Part shown: positions 53,821 through 64,000 of the stretch, in pieces | Layout: the number at the start of each line of letters is the position of its first letter | Numbering within the stretch: the first letter of the stretch is position 1 | Assembly: GCA_963169105.1 (NCBI GenBank) | Contig: OY720635.1 | Coordinates: 125,841,894-125,905,893 of the forward strand | DNA: 64,000 nt | Direction: 5' to 3' | Source of the DNA: Ceriagrion tenellum | Taxonomy: Eukaryota > Arthropoda > Insecta > Odonata > Coenagrionidae | Made by a program: the position numbers and the translations under genes | The notes under the pieces: model-generated | Seen by the model: the letters and a program-made list of their open reading frames with translations, nothing else | What the model was told of the DNA's origin: nothing | The model's database searches: none

Positions 53821-54067
53821 TGAGGACCCCAGAAGTCAAGGGGTCTAAGTAACAAAACCGTTGCTTTGAGAAAACTTAAGTCAAAGTTGAAAATGTTTGG
53901 TACAACCCACTAAGTAGTTAAGAGGAATTACCCTAGATAGCATCACCTGTCAAAAAAATCACTTGGATCCCTTTACCACCTCAAAGATTTATAGTTTCAC
54001 ATCCCATTCCTGTACCTAACTTGTTTTTTTTAAATGTCACTTAGACCCCTTGACTTCTGGGGTCCAC
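53821..54067. mobile_element. ~247-bp MITE with TA flanks
   Basis: Inverted ends: left TGAGGACCCCAGAAGTCAAG, right arm the complement, ending GGTCCACA. TA flanks both ends (53819-53820 and 54068-54069). The paired arms are about 33 bp with few mismatches. Interior non-coding. Confidence 0.82.
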
Positions 54068-54176
54068 ATATGTGCTGCGGATCTTTCATTGCCATCCCTT
54101 TCCTACTAGGGTGCCACGAAGAGGGTACTTCAATTGTGGTAATCCGCTCTTTGGATAGAGCATAACAGGTCCTTCG

Positions 54177-55230
54177 TTAAGGTGGCTGGAGTGATAGACG
54201 GTGATCACTGAGGGCATTTTTAATTATTTTTTCAGTAAGCCGAAAAAAATTCATGGGGTTTGTGTACCTATCTGTTTGGCAATGTATATCTCTTATTTTA
54301 TCGCTTCTGTCAGACCTAGACATGTAGTGAAGCGTCATGATAATATTCTCTGTGTTGCTAAGAAACACACCAGTTCAGAATTTCTCATGCATGTTAAGCC
54401 TAGCGTGCAGCCTCCAAGTCTCCGGGGGCTCCCACCTTTATCCCTCTAAAAGTTGTGAGACACTATATGTTCGCTCGTAGCAGTTTTTAAGGAAGCGTGC
54501 TGCTTTTCTTTGTATTTTATTATATTTTTTGGTTAAATCTTTATGATCGGGGTCCCAAATGCTCACGGCGTATTCGAGGCATGTCCTAACCAGAGCGAAG
54601 TAGCATCTCTCTTTTACTTTTTCATCCGAGGACCTTCCTATTATACGCTTAGCAAAACCTAGTTTCTTTAATAGTGTGCCGCGTATGTTTTGTATGTGTG
54701 TTCCCTACGATCTATCAGAAGTTAAGGTAATTCCAATATTTTACTTTATCTGAAGATTTTATGTTTACTTCACCCTCAGTGTAGGTATTGCATTTGTGTG
54801 ATGGCTTTTGCTAGAAGTGTACTATGGTGCATTCACTAAGATTTTACGCTCCTGGCACCTCGAATGAACGTTGTTATGGTCCGATGACAGAATTTCTAAG
54901 CCGCGTTTTCGCTTATTTCACGGTAGATAACTATCGTCTGCAAATCATCTTAATTTAATGATAACTCGAGAACTTAGGCCATTAACATAAATAATGAATA
55001 AAATAGGGCCGATCACGCTTCCTTGAGGAAAATAGGATGTGACTCCGATTATATCAGAGCTAAAACCATCAATAAATACTCTTTGTTTTCGATCACTGAG
55101 AAAGTCACTTATCCAATTCACTATTTTTGTATTAACTCCACATGAATGTATATCTCGAGTAAAAGAAATGTATGTAATTATGTACGATATGTGATGAATG
55201 ACTAAAAGCCGATCGAAATAATCGAAGGAC
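54177..55230 (-). mobile_element. CR1/Jockey-type non-LTR retrotransposon fragment
   Basis: On the minus strand: FDRLL, WISDFLSDRKQRV, PQGSVIGPILFIIYVN, then FADDS (the RT catalytic box, after a stop), later KVKERCYFALVRTCLEYA, IWDPDHKDL, KIQRKAARFL and an end with NPMNFFRLTEKIIKNAL. This is RT palm through thumb and C-terminus of a CR1/Jockey-like element with many stops and frameshifts. 5'-truncated. Confidence 0.88.
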
Positions 55231-56012
55231 TTCTATGTCGAAATTTATTGAAGGAAGAGAGGAGGCGATCGGGGTTTTATCGAACGGCTGAGAGGGAGAG
55301 AGAAGGAAATGAGGAGTGAGCCGGGGCTCTCCGAAAGTGGCCTCGATTCCCCAACTCCCTCCCTCCCGGCCAGAGTGGTGGAGATGCATTGAGTCAACAT
55401 TCGGGGTGGTCTCTCCTGTATTGACACAACTGTCCCAATATCTACCGTTGGGATATTTGCATTACGGTTTTTCCCCCTTTTTCGGCCTCCTTCCGAGCGA
55501 TCCCATTTTTTTCCTCGAGATGGATCGCTCGCCGCGAATAATATTTGATCCGGAAAGAGGTTTTTCTCTTCGTCCCTCTCCTTTTAGAAGGGTTAAACAT
55601 TCCTGTCGCCGAGTGAAATTCGCCGTTTTGACGGCGAGGAAATTGGAGGAACACACTCAGTTCCGAGTTTTCCCGACGGATTTATTGGTTGGAAATCGAT
55701 GTCGGAAGTAAGTCGGATTTTCCTGCAAGCGGGGACGAGAACTGTTGGCGCTGGCCTTCAAGAGCGGAAGCGTGGATCGGGAAAAGCGCTATCCCGTTCG
55801 GATGTGACGGTGGTGACTGAGTCACCATTTGAGCGCTCGATGAGGACGATTTGAGAACCCCACCGAATGCATGGATGTATGTACATATATTCTGCGGTGA
55901 TTCTGGAAGCGATCCGTATCCATCTCGAAACTCGGAAAGCCAGATCGCCTGATGAGCCAATGACTCTTCCCTCGGAATTTCAGCAGTTATTTGCGCATTC
56001 TTTTATAATAAT
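55231..56012. other. Intergenic DNA, nothing recognised
   Basis: Overlapping frames on both strands (up to 131 codons) share no family features. Confidence 0.4.
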
Positions 56013-56449
56013 TAAGGATGAGTCGAATCCAAATATCGATTCTCGATTCCACTGATTCTCAGGATTAGAATCGGTATCGATAATCGATCGCCTAAAGTCG
56101 ATTCCGATTCCATCGATTCCAGATAGATAAATATTCAAATCAAATTTCATTTATCACATCATATTTGTCTCAGTAAATTTGGGTGTAGGCTATCAATTTT
56201 TATTTTTTTATCTCTCTCAATAAGCTGAGGATATAGTTACTATTTGTTAATAAATACACTATTTGAGCGACTTCATTTCGTTTGTTACTTTATTTCAGCC
56301 AATACTTGAATTAAAATAACAGTCGCACGCTACTGATATATCAATATTCCACCTGTTATTAGGAATGACAATCGACGGAATCGGAATCGGGAATCGATTT
56401 GAGAGAATCGACATCGGAATCGAATAAAAGTGGAATCGACTCATCCCTA
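56013..56449. mobile_element. hAT-like MITE rich in TCGATTC repeats
   Basis: Ends TAAGGATGAGTCGAATCC and its near-mirror ...GGAATCGACTCATCCCTA form inverted repeats. Flanking 8-mers ATAATAAT (56005-56012) and AAAATAAT (56450-56457) match at 7 of 8, consistent with an hAT 8-bp target duplication. Both subterminal regions are packed with TCGATTC/GAATCGA words. No transposase. Confidence 0.72.
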
Positions 56450-56759
56450 AAAATAATATAAATTGATAGATCCTAAATCACGTATTATTCACGTTGGTGC
56501 CTCATTCAGAGAGGCCCAAGTATTTCCGAGCTTCGAGATGTGAAGGAAATTTGGAATCTGGATCGGAAATTTAAAAAAATGCCATTTAAAAGCCGAAATT
56601 TTCGAGGCTGTGACTTCTAGTCTACGGCAGATTCGAAATTGCATCCTTCCCGACTAAGGCCGCTCTATTTTTGGAATTTATGCATACTCTTTCACGAGAA
56701 ATAGGTTTATTCTGGAAAGAATTCAAACAATTTAGGTAATAGACCGAGTATTGAACGAC
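56450..56759. other. Intergenic DNA, nothing recognised
   Basis: No coding or repeat features seen. Confidence 0.4.
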
Positions 56760-57260
56760 GAATAGCCCAAGCTAAGATAGGGTCTACGATGAAGAGGGAA
56801 CTATAGTGTTTATAGAAGACAGGCCCAAAAACGAGGAAACGAAAAGCGAAAGGACGCGTAACCGTCTATGGATCCGACGCATGGAACACTTGAAAATTAG
56901 ACCATAGGAGATTAGGAACATTCGAAACCTGGTGCTGAAGGCGGATGATGAAAATTATATGGACGGACGAAATAAGAAATGAAGGCGTTCACCGAAGGAC
57001 AGGACCTCATGAAATACTATACAGAAAAGAAGAACCACATTGATTGGGAAAACTGTGAGGCAAAATGGGCTTGCGAGGAAATTAAGTTAATGAAAAAATG
57101 AAGAGGAAAGTCCCAAAAGGAAAGTTAAGGCTAAAATATATACATGGAACAAATGTAGAGGAAATTACTCAAAAACGAACTGCGGACGATTGAACTAATA
57201 TTAGATGAGGATGGGGGGCTGTAGTCAACCGATCTTGGGATTGAACGACAAATGAATCAA
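56760..57260 (+). mobile_element. Highly degraded non-LTR RT 3' fragment
   Basis: Aligns in order with the better preserved copy at 57.6-58.1 kb: CTGGTGCTGAAGGCGGATG, ATGGACGGACGAAATAAGAA, CAGAAAAGAAGAACCACATT, GGGCTGTAGTCAACCGATC. Frame is lost almost throughout. Confidence 0.75.
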
Positions 57261-57599
57261 TATCTTGTAGATTTTAGGTACGATAAATTTCTTTGGGCTG
57301 CATCTGATCTTCGTTGAAGAACCGGGTTCGAGACAATAAATTATAAATTATCTACGACCGTGGTTATTAAAAGTAACATAAATCATTGGAAACTTCAAGT
57401 TGGGTTATTTAGCTATGCGGCTTTAAATACCATTAAATGGCCATATGGCACAAAGTGCATTATTTTTCCCATGGCCATAGGGCAATAAATGAATGCATAA
57501 GTCACCCTGAGAGGAGAGAAATGAGAGCAAGTGGATTCCTTCACCTATGTCGGAAGTATCTTCACGTGGGAAGTACAACGGACATCAAGCGGAGAACAG
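57261..57599. other. Spacer between two non-LTR fragments
   Basis: Nothing recognised. Confidence 0.4.
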
Positions 57600-58110
57600 T
57601 TTAAGCTAAGAAGGCGTTCATGGGAAAAAGACAACTGCTGTCCTCGAAGAAGATGATACTACAAACCAGGAAACAGTATGTGAAAAAAATTTTGTGGAGC
57701 GTGACACTCTGTGGATCGGAAGCACGGACCATTGGAAAAGCTGACCAGAAAAGAATAGAAGCCTTCAAAACCTTGTGCTGGAGGAGTATGCTGAAGATAA
57801 AATGGACGGACAAAATAAGAAATGATGAAGTGTACAGAAGAGTATAAGAGGAGAGGACCATATGGAACATCAAACAGAAAAGAAGAACAAGATGGATAGG
57901 ATACACCCTGAGGCACAATGGGTTTGCGAAGAACGTAATTGAGGGTAAAATAGAGGGAAAAGTCCCCAGTGGAAGTCCCAGGAATGAGTTCATGGACCAA
58001 ATAAAGAAGACAGTACATAGGGAAAGGTACCAGGAGGTAAGGGAACTAGCATTAGATAGGGAAGGGTGGAGGGCTGCAGTCTACCAATCTTAGGATCGAA
58101 CGACCTGGGT
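57600..58110 (+). mobile_element. Non-LTR retrotransposon 3' fragment
   Basis: Reads ILWSVTLCGSEARTIGKADQ, then RIEAFKTLCWRSMLKIKWTD, KIRNDEV, RRTRWIGYTLRHNGF and GWRAAVYQS: the post-RT C-terminal region of an insect endonuclease/RT element. One stop at 57845-57847 and frameshifts. Same family as the fragment at 56.8-57.3 kb; distinct from the left-edge element. Confidence 0.85.
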
Positions 58111-58332
58111 TGATTAAGGCAATGAAACTTGGGCTCAACAAAGGACGAAAGAAGTGTGCGACTGCTGGACTTGAAAAAACGCGATTTTCCCGTCTCTTGT
58201 TTTTTCATGGCCTTCACACTTAGCTTCATAAGAAATACAATTTCATCGGGGAAATAAGTTTTCTTTGATGCACCGCGATGCAGCTATAGCGTATTCCAGG
58301 GTGCATGAGATCGAGGAGACGGGTCGTGACTA

Positions 58333-58596
58333 ATGGCGAGCGACCTTAACTGCGCGAAGGCTGAAGGTCGATGTGACCTCTTTCTTTTTGTTGGGGAACC
58401 CGGCAAAGAGAAGTTGGTTACCACGTACGCCAATGACTTCTCGCTTCCATCTCTCCTCGCCCCCAAGTGCTCGGCCCGTAATGGCATCCTCGTCGGGAAT
58501 CGTCCGCGCGTGAAATTGCTTCGGGAGTGTTTCAATCGAAACGAAATAACAGCGTGCTGCGTGATTTCTCGTCGCTACGAGGGCTCAAAGAGTTGA
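58333..58596 (+). other. Unrecognised 87-codon ORF in a GC-rich patch
   Basis: ATG-started frame (MASDLNCAKAEGRCDLFLFV...) in an unusually GC- and CpG-rich 300-bp patch. No domain or family is recognised and the reverse strand is open for a similar length, so coding status is doubtful. Confidence 0.2.
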
Positions 58597-61279
58597 GCCC
58601 ACACCAATTTAGGAGGTGTTGGTCGAACCCAATCAAATTGTGAGAAGCATAAATGGAAGCTATCGCGAAAAATAATTGTGTTTTTACACGTGGCGAAACT
58701 AACTGGAACACACTCGCTGCATTCCATTTTTAAGTCATGCTTTCTGCTGATGTTTGTGCCTTCTCAGTTCTATAGAGTCTACGTTGAACAATCGGATGTC
58801 AATGCTGGTAATTGGATATCACAAACGTTGAATATGATCGATAAATATCGCAGGAAATATCTTCTCACTACCATTGAATGTAATATTAACTTTATCCTCT
58901 CAGAAATACAAGTAAATTTGCAGTTCAGTACATATTTTTGGAATCGCTGAAAATTTCTATCCATCAATTGCTTTTCTTTTCATTAGATTGAATTCTGAAA
59001 CATATTGAATCAATATATATCAAATTATCAGGCTAAACTGTCGTTTTACTTTAGCAGTGGCAATAAATCTGAAGCAGTGACAAACCCGAATGCGTACAAA
59101 CTCATATATACAACAATTACAATACAATACAAGTACAACAAACAAAAAAACAATGTATACTTTGCCCAAGCCAAATTTGACTCTATTTTAAGCGACAAAT
59201 TCTTCATATTAAGCCTAAACTATTTCTTGGTTTATCTGAAAACATAAGAGGAACGAATACCGTTACTAAATATTTGAGCAAGGTAAAAAGATGGATAATT
59301 TGTGTCGATAATCCAGATGTGTTTTTTGTTAGATTAAGAAGTTAAAACTATCACCTAACGAGCACGATATGGTAATTTTTAATAGAGAAAATGTCATCTT
59401 TGAAAAAAAATGTCAATTACATGTTATCCATGTGCGTAATTTGTATCAGTTTATTCCAACTCAACGTGTAATTGCGATTTTGGAGGCATCCAATGTACAG
59501 GAAATGCTTCAAGTGGGTACAGTATTTATCCATATGTTTGTGAAATGTATTTCAAAAGGATGAATAAAAATAATTATTATCATTATTTACTATTAATAAC
59601 TTGGTGGGACCACATCACGATATTTAATAATGTAATACTGTAAAGTTCCACAAAACTTTTTATCAATTCCGTCATGGGTTTCAACCTCACAAAATTAATA
59701 AAAGCTCAAACGATTTCGTACTGTCTACTAATTTTTTTATTTCACCTCTTGCTACACGTGTTTCAACTGAACAACAGTCATCCTCAGGCAAGACTGAAAT
59801 TCACAAAACTCACAAAATTATTCTCAAAGATACTCACTAGCTCACCACGAGTCGTGAGGATGTAGGGGGAGGGGAAGAAGAGGAGAGGAGTGTATGACTG
59901 GTCCAAAATAAGGATTAGAGGGCTTGCATATTGTTCCACGAGAGGAAAGATAGGATCAGGAGTGGAGAGACGGAAGGGAACACACTAATTCTATGCATTT
60001 ATTTTATCTATTTTAGCAAACAAATTTATTCCTTTCTGTTCCAGAAGGTCCAATACATGATATTTAATCAATTCTTTATACACTTTGCGCCCTTGTTTAT
60101 TGCTTTTCTGTTATTTTGAGTGATTGTATGAGGAGCACTGATTTGAATTTTGAATAGTTTGGGTGATAGAATTCGCGGTATTGACGAAGTGGCCTAAAAA
60201 ACTCAAGCTTCGCCAACAAAAAAATGGGGACTCACAGTCCTACAGGGCTGAATGAATGATCATCGCGCTTTGAAGGCGTGCGGTATTCCTGCAATCCCCA
60301 TTTGAAATACTTATTAAAATTTTTCATAGATTAGGTATCTACATTCAAATATTACGCTACGGCTAGCGGTGCTTTCTTTCCGGAATTGCAAAAAACAGAT
60401 AAAAATGCTTATTTCCCAGTTAAATGCAATGCCTACTTTGAGTACGCCTGGGGCACATTGCTGTGGTATTATTAAAAAATGATGGCGTGATTCATTCACG
60501 GGAGATATATTTTTTAACTGAGGTCATAAAATATCCCGGGCAATTCGGGCGAATCCAAAGCGGTATTTTGGTTGCCATGAAGTACCAATAGTCCATTAAA
60601 ATTTAAGTTCATGCACTTGAGCTCTGATAAGGCTGGTGATGTGAGCGGAAATAATTCTTATTCCAATAGTCCAGGAGATACCGAACTAATTTTTTTGATT
60701 AAGAACCTGAAATGGATTTTTTTCGTGAGTGTTTACCATACCAAATTCGATATTGTAGCATATAAGCTATCGTTCCACATCGTGTCGTAAATGCGCACAT
60801 CACATTACAGTGTTAGAATTCAAATATCCCACAGGCATGCCTCATCTAAGTATTTTATCTGCCGAGAGAACTTGGACATCCTGTCAGAGAAGAGAGACGA
60901 TTTGATAACGCTGAGGAGCAAGGAAAAAACTAAGACTAAACACAAGATGAAGATTGATTTCGAGAAAAGTAACATAATGATTTGTCGAAGAAGCCTAGAC
61001 AACATTCACTATCAAGCTAGGACAATAAAAACTGCGGAAGGTGGAAGAATTTACCCAGATGGAATAAAATATTACCTGTTGTGGAAGTAGTGAGAGCTGA
61101 ATACCCCCAAAATAGAAGACATTCTACCAGAAGAGTCTATTAACAGCCAAAAGCAACCATTTGGAAGCAGGGAGGAGTTTCATTAAAGCATATATTTGGA
61201 GCATGCTATTTAATTGAAGCCTTGGACGGTTACTACAGCAAAACAATGCATTGTTAAAGTAATATAAATGTGATATTAT
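58597..61279. other. AT-rich intergenic DNA, few recognisable features
   Basis: Short chance frames only. At 59760-59787 the minus strand has CTGAGGATG, a stem-loop and GAAAC, a layout also found in the Penelope-like remnant, and possibly the tail of another retroelement. Confidence 0.4.
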
Positions 61280-61500
61280 CGAAGAATGATTAAGATTAGA
61301 TGGATCGGGAAAATTGATAATGGAGAATCCCAACGAAGAGTTTTAGGAAAAACAAGCATAGTGAAAACTCTTGCGAAGCGGAAGAACTCATGTGATAAGG
61401 AACATTCTGCGATAAAACATCCTCTTAAAAGCGGTATCTTAATGAGAAAAAAATGGGAAGAATTAATGAAGAATACCAAGGAAAAAATAAAGTAGAAAAA
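61280..61500 (+). mobile_element. Small non-LTR RT fragment
   Basis: Reads MIKIRWIGKIDNGESQRRVL, matching the KIKWTDKIRNDEVYRRV region of the 57.7-kb fragment, then loses similarity. Confidence 0.6.
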
Positions 61501-61734
61501 TTATAAAGGACGTTAAAATGAAGACTTAGGAAGGAATAAAGCGGTCTGCTAAGTGAAAGACGGAGTGGTGAGCTGCAGGGAAACGATTTTCGGATTGATG
61601 ACCGCTGATGGCGTTCCGAAATATTCATCAAAAGGCCATCCATTCTCTTTTCCCCTCAATGTTAGGTCAAAAGGTCAAAACTCGAAGAAGATACATGCTC
61701 GGGACGTTTTTGTATTGACATTTCAAACATGAAC

Positions 61735-62150
61735 AATCTGGGTATTTGTTGCAATTTTTTCCCGTCAGGGATAAGAAGTCAAATGCCACTACCAGAATGG
61801 CCCACTACTATTTTATTATCACCCCTTATCATAGAACGACCACATACCAAAGATCTTTTCGTATTGCTGGGGCAAGGTTATGGAACAATATTCCTAAGAG
61901 ATTCCACCTCACTGTATTTTTAAGAAAAACATTTTCACTCTCTTTATGCCCTAGATAAGGAACAATAAGAAATATTCACCCCATCAATTACTGTGAGATA
62001 ATTTATTGTTTCTCTAATTAATATGTTCCCAAAATTTCAAAATAATTTAATATGTAATGTGTGAGATCCATTGCTATATTGTATTTTTTTAATGTTCTTA
62101 GTGGACGACGATTGTCCAAGAGCAATAAATATTACTTTACCTTACTTTAC
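61735..62150 (+). mobile_element. 3' end of a CR1/Jockey-type non-LTR element
   Basis: A short frame contains HRTTTYQRSFRIAGARLWNN, the conserved block near the C-terminus of CR1/Jockey-like polyproteins (RSF...A..LWN.(I/L)P). It is followed by an untranslated tail ending AATAAATATTACTTTACC and TTAC-rich repeats. 5'-truncated. Confidence 0.8.
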
Positions 62151-62484
62151 TTACATACTTAATGTTGCTCCCTCAATCGGGCGCTATAGCGCAATGGAAG
62201 GAAGGGATTAAGTCGGGAAACTGGTAATCTACGGCCAATTATGAGGAGTTCAGCCGAGTGGAGAAGGCACGAGGAGACATGAGAGCCCCGCGGACCCCGG
62301 GATTTATGCATCACCGCGTGGCGTACTCAAGTTGTCCGGACCCCTACTTTCAGGGGTAAATCTTTTCGGCATGCTCAATGGCCACTCTGGGATTAGGTAC
62401 GTTTTTTGTACGATGTAGGGTATGCTTTTTTTATGGCTCTCTCCTTATATTTTCAGGTGTTTCCAATGGACTTGTCCAATGGGT
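62151..62484. other. GC-rich spacer, nothing recognised
   Basis: Contains CGGGCGCTATAGCGC-like palindromic sequence near 62179 and CpG-rich text, without identifiable gene or repeat. Confidence 0.4.
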
Positions 62485-62985
62485 TTGTCAGGATAGACAT
62501 AAAAGTAGACTAAACGCCGTGAGTATGAGTTATCTGAGGAGTGTTTGCGGCAAAAGTAGGATGAATAGGGTCAGGAATGAGTGGGTAATAAATGAATGTG
62601 GGTTAGATGCTTCAGTAATGGACATATATGAAAGGAGTGTGCTTAGTTGGTTTGGCCATGTTGAGAGAATGGATGAGAGTCGAATAACGAAACAGATACA
62701 AAGAGTGAAATGAATGGTGCGAGAGGTAGAGGTGGGCCGAGAAAGTTGTGGTTGAATGTGGTTGAGGAAACTCTTAGGAGGAGGAATATTAAGAGTCTTA
62801 AAATCAGGAGGGCGTGTATGAAGCAGTCTATGAGGGTAAGTGAGGCAAAAGAGGTTTGCAAGGATAGGTCAGTATGGTGGATATTATTGAAGCAGAGTTA
62901 AATGTACAAACATGTACTTATGTGTGAAACTTCGTGACTGTGCCTACCCCGGAAGTGAACGGCGTGATTGGTATGTATGTATGTC
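62485..62985 (+). mobile_element. RTE-like non-LTR retrotransposon 3' fragment, second copy
   Basis: Near-identical in order and wording to 60-536: CATAAAAGTAGACTAAACGC, then MSYLRSVCGKSRMNRVRNEW, WFGHVERMDESRI, GARGRGGPRKLW, and the tail GGCGTGATTGGTATGTATGT. Less damaged than the left copy: the frame is open for 111 codons and then frameshifted. 5'-truncated at about 62485. Confidence 0.88.
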
Positions 62986-64000
62986 CAAAGGACTTAAACT
63001 TAACTTAATGGTCATGTAAGTCATATTTCAGCTACTGATAGAAAAAAATGTGCCTCCAGGTCTATATGGGTCACAAATCCTATCTTTCTAGGCTACTTTT
63101 TTTGCTAATTGCCATCAGAATTACATGGCGCTAAATATAGGTATGGGGAATACGTAAAGCAAATATTTCTCGGACTCTTTCAAGTGATACTTTCACATAA
63201 AAACTCTTTTAAGGAGGGGATACTCCTTGGGAACCGAATAGAAATAAAATATAGCCGCATAACCATATTATTATTTAAGTTTGCAGCCATTACCTACAAA
63301 GATCAAAAGGCAAAGGCAAGAGATAAGCCAGGAAAACTCTCTAGGCGATGAAGAAAAGATTTCAGGGATGCGGAAGAGATTACATCATCTGAGGAGGCCA
63401 TCCTCCAGTTGAGAGAATGGATGAGAGGCATTTGGAATGCATGCAGAGTTTTGGGACAGTTCGTGGTGCCAGCACAGCATTCGCTTCATGCGGGTGAGAA
63501 GTCAAAATTGCGGTCTGCGTCTTATATGGACTATTAAAAAAGTATTTTCTGGTCGAAGTTTCCTATTTTTTCGCCTTCTTTGGCAATATCTAAGCATCAT
63601 GGGATCAAACCACCGTATTCGAATTCAGATTATAGATGCATAAAGGAATATTTATCAATACAAATTAATGGACCAATATTTTACGCTATTTAAAAGATGT
63701 TTCTATACCTGGGGCCGAAATTATACAACCAAATGTCAAATAAAATAAAAGAGGTAACAAATTTAAAAATATTTCTTAGATTAGTAAAAACAATTGTTAA
63801 TGTCTTGCGATAACATTGAGAGTGTGCTTCTTTAATATTGCTGTTATTTTTGCTACCAGAGTCAAGTTGTCTGTTAAAGAAAGTTTGCTTTTATGTTAAA
63901 AAAATACGTTTTATTTTATACGCTTATATCATGATTTGTAATGCGCATGTCATATTTTTTTATAGTTATCTGGGCAATGCAACTGAAAAAATACTGTCGG
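62986..64000. other. AT-rich intergenic DNA, nothing recognised
   Basis: Only short frames; no repeat pair found. Confidence 0.45.

Noticed and set aside
55316..55711. 131-codon + strand frame as a gene
   Set aside because: Overlapped by several open frames on the other strand and no family match; likely chance in GC-rich DNA.

Overview
The window is nuclear DNA from an arthropod, most likely an insect. It is AT-rich, its genes have several introns with GT-AG borders, and it is full of decayed transposons. The protein architectures match insect genes: a three-qRRM hnRNP F/H (Glorund-like), an FKBP6/Shutdown co-chaperone, and a UBE2QL1/CG4502-type E2 enzyme. The sequence alone does not fix the species.

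Layout. 1-9.0 kb: a non-LTR retrotransposon tail at the left edge, a small pogo-like element, a tRNA-derived SINE, and the 3' side of the hnRNP gene. 9.0-10.2 kb (minus): hnRNP F/H in two coding exons. 10.2-10.8 kb: a head-to-head intergenic region. 10.8-32.9 kb (plus): an FKBP6/Shutdown gene rebuilt here from eight exons; phases agree at every junction and give 470 residues. Its first two introns are about 9.0 and 7.3 kb. They carry a 5.4-kb DNA transposon with ~0.76-kb inverted repeats and a 6-bp target duplication, a Penelope-like remnant, and an internally deleted copia element. Later introns hold a SINE, a decayed copy of exon 7, a foldback and a MITE. 33-40 kb: intergenic DNA with a SINE and a CR1/Jockey-type reverse-transcriptase fragment. 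40.1-48.5 kb (minus): the UBE2QL1-like gene, four coding exons, 326 residues, with a perfect 46-bp foldback in one intron. 48.6-64 kb: no recognised host gene; at least five non-LTR fragments, a hAT-like element rich in TCGATTC, a TA-flanked MITE, and a second copy of the left-edge retroelement.

Functional links. FKBP6/Shutdown is a known HSP90 co-chaperone for loading PIWI proteins with piRNAs, so the gene most loaded with transposons here is itself a transposon-silencing factor. hnRNP F/H and FKBP6 may share a bidirectional promoter, and FKBP6 and UBE2QL1 are convergent. I saw no tRNA, rRNA or CRISPR features and no clearly new multi-gene system. The most unusual items are the long-TIR transposon and its internal features, the displaced exon copy, and the Penelope-like remnant with hammerhead-like cores.
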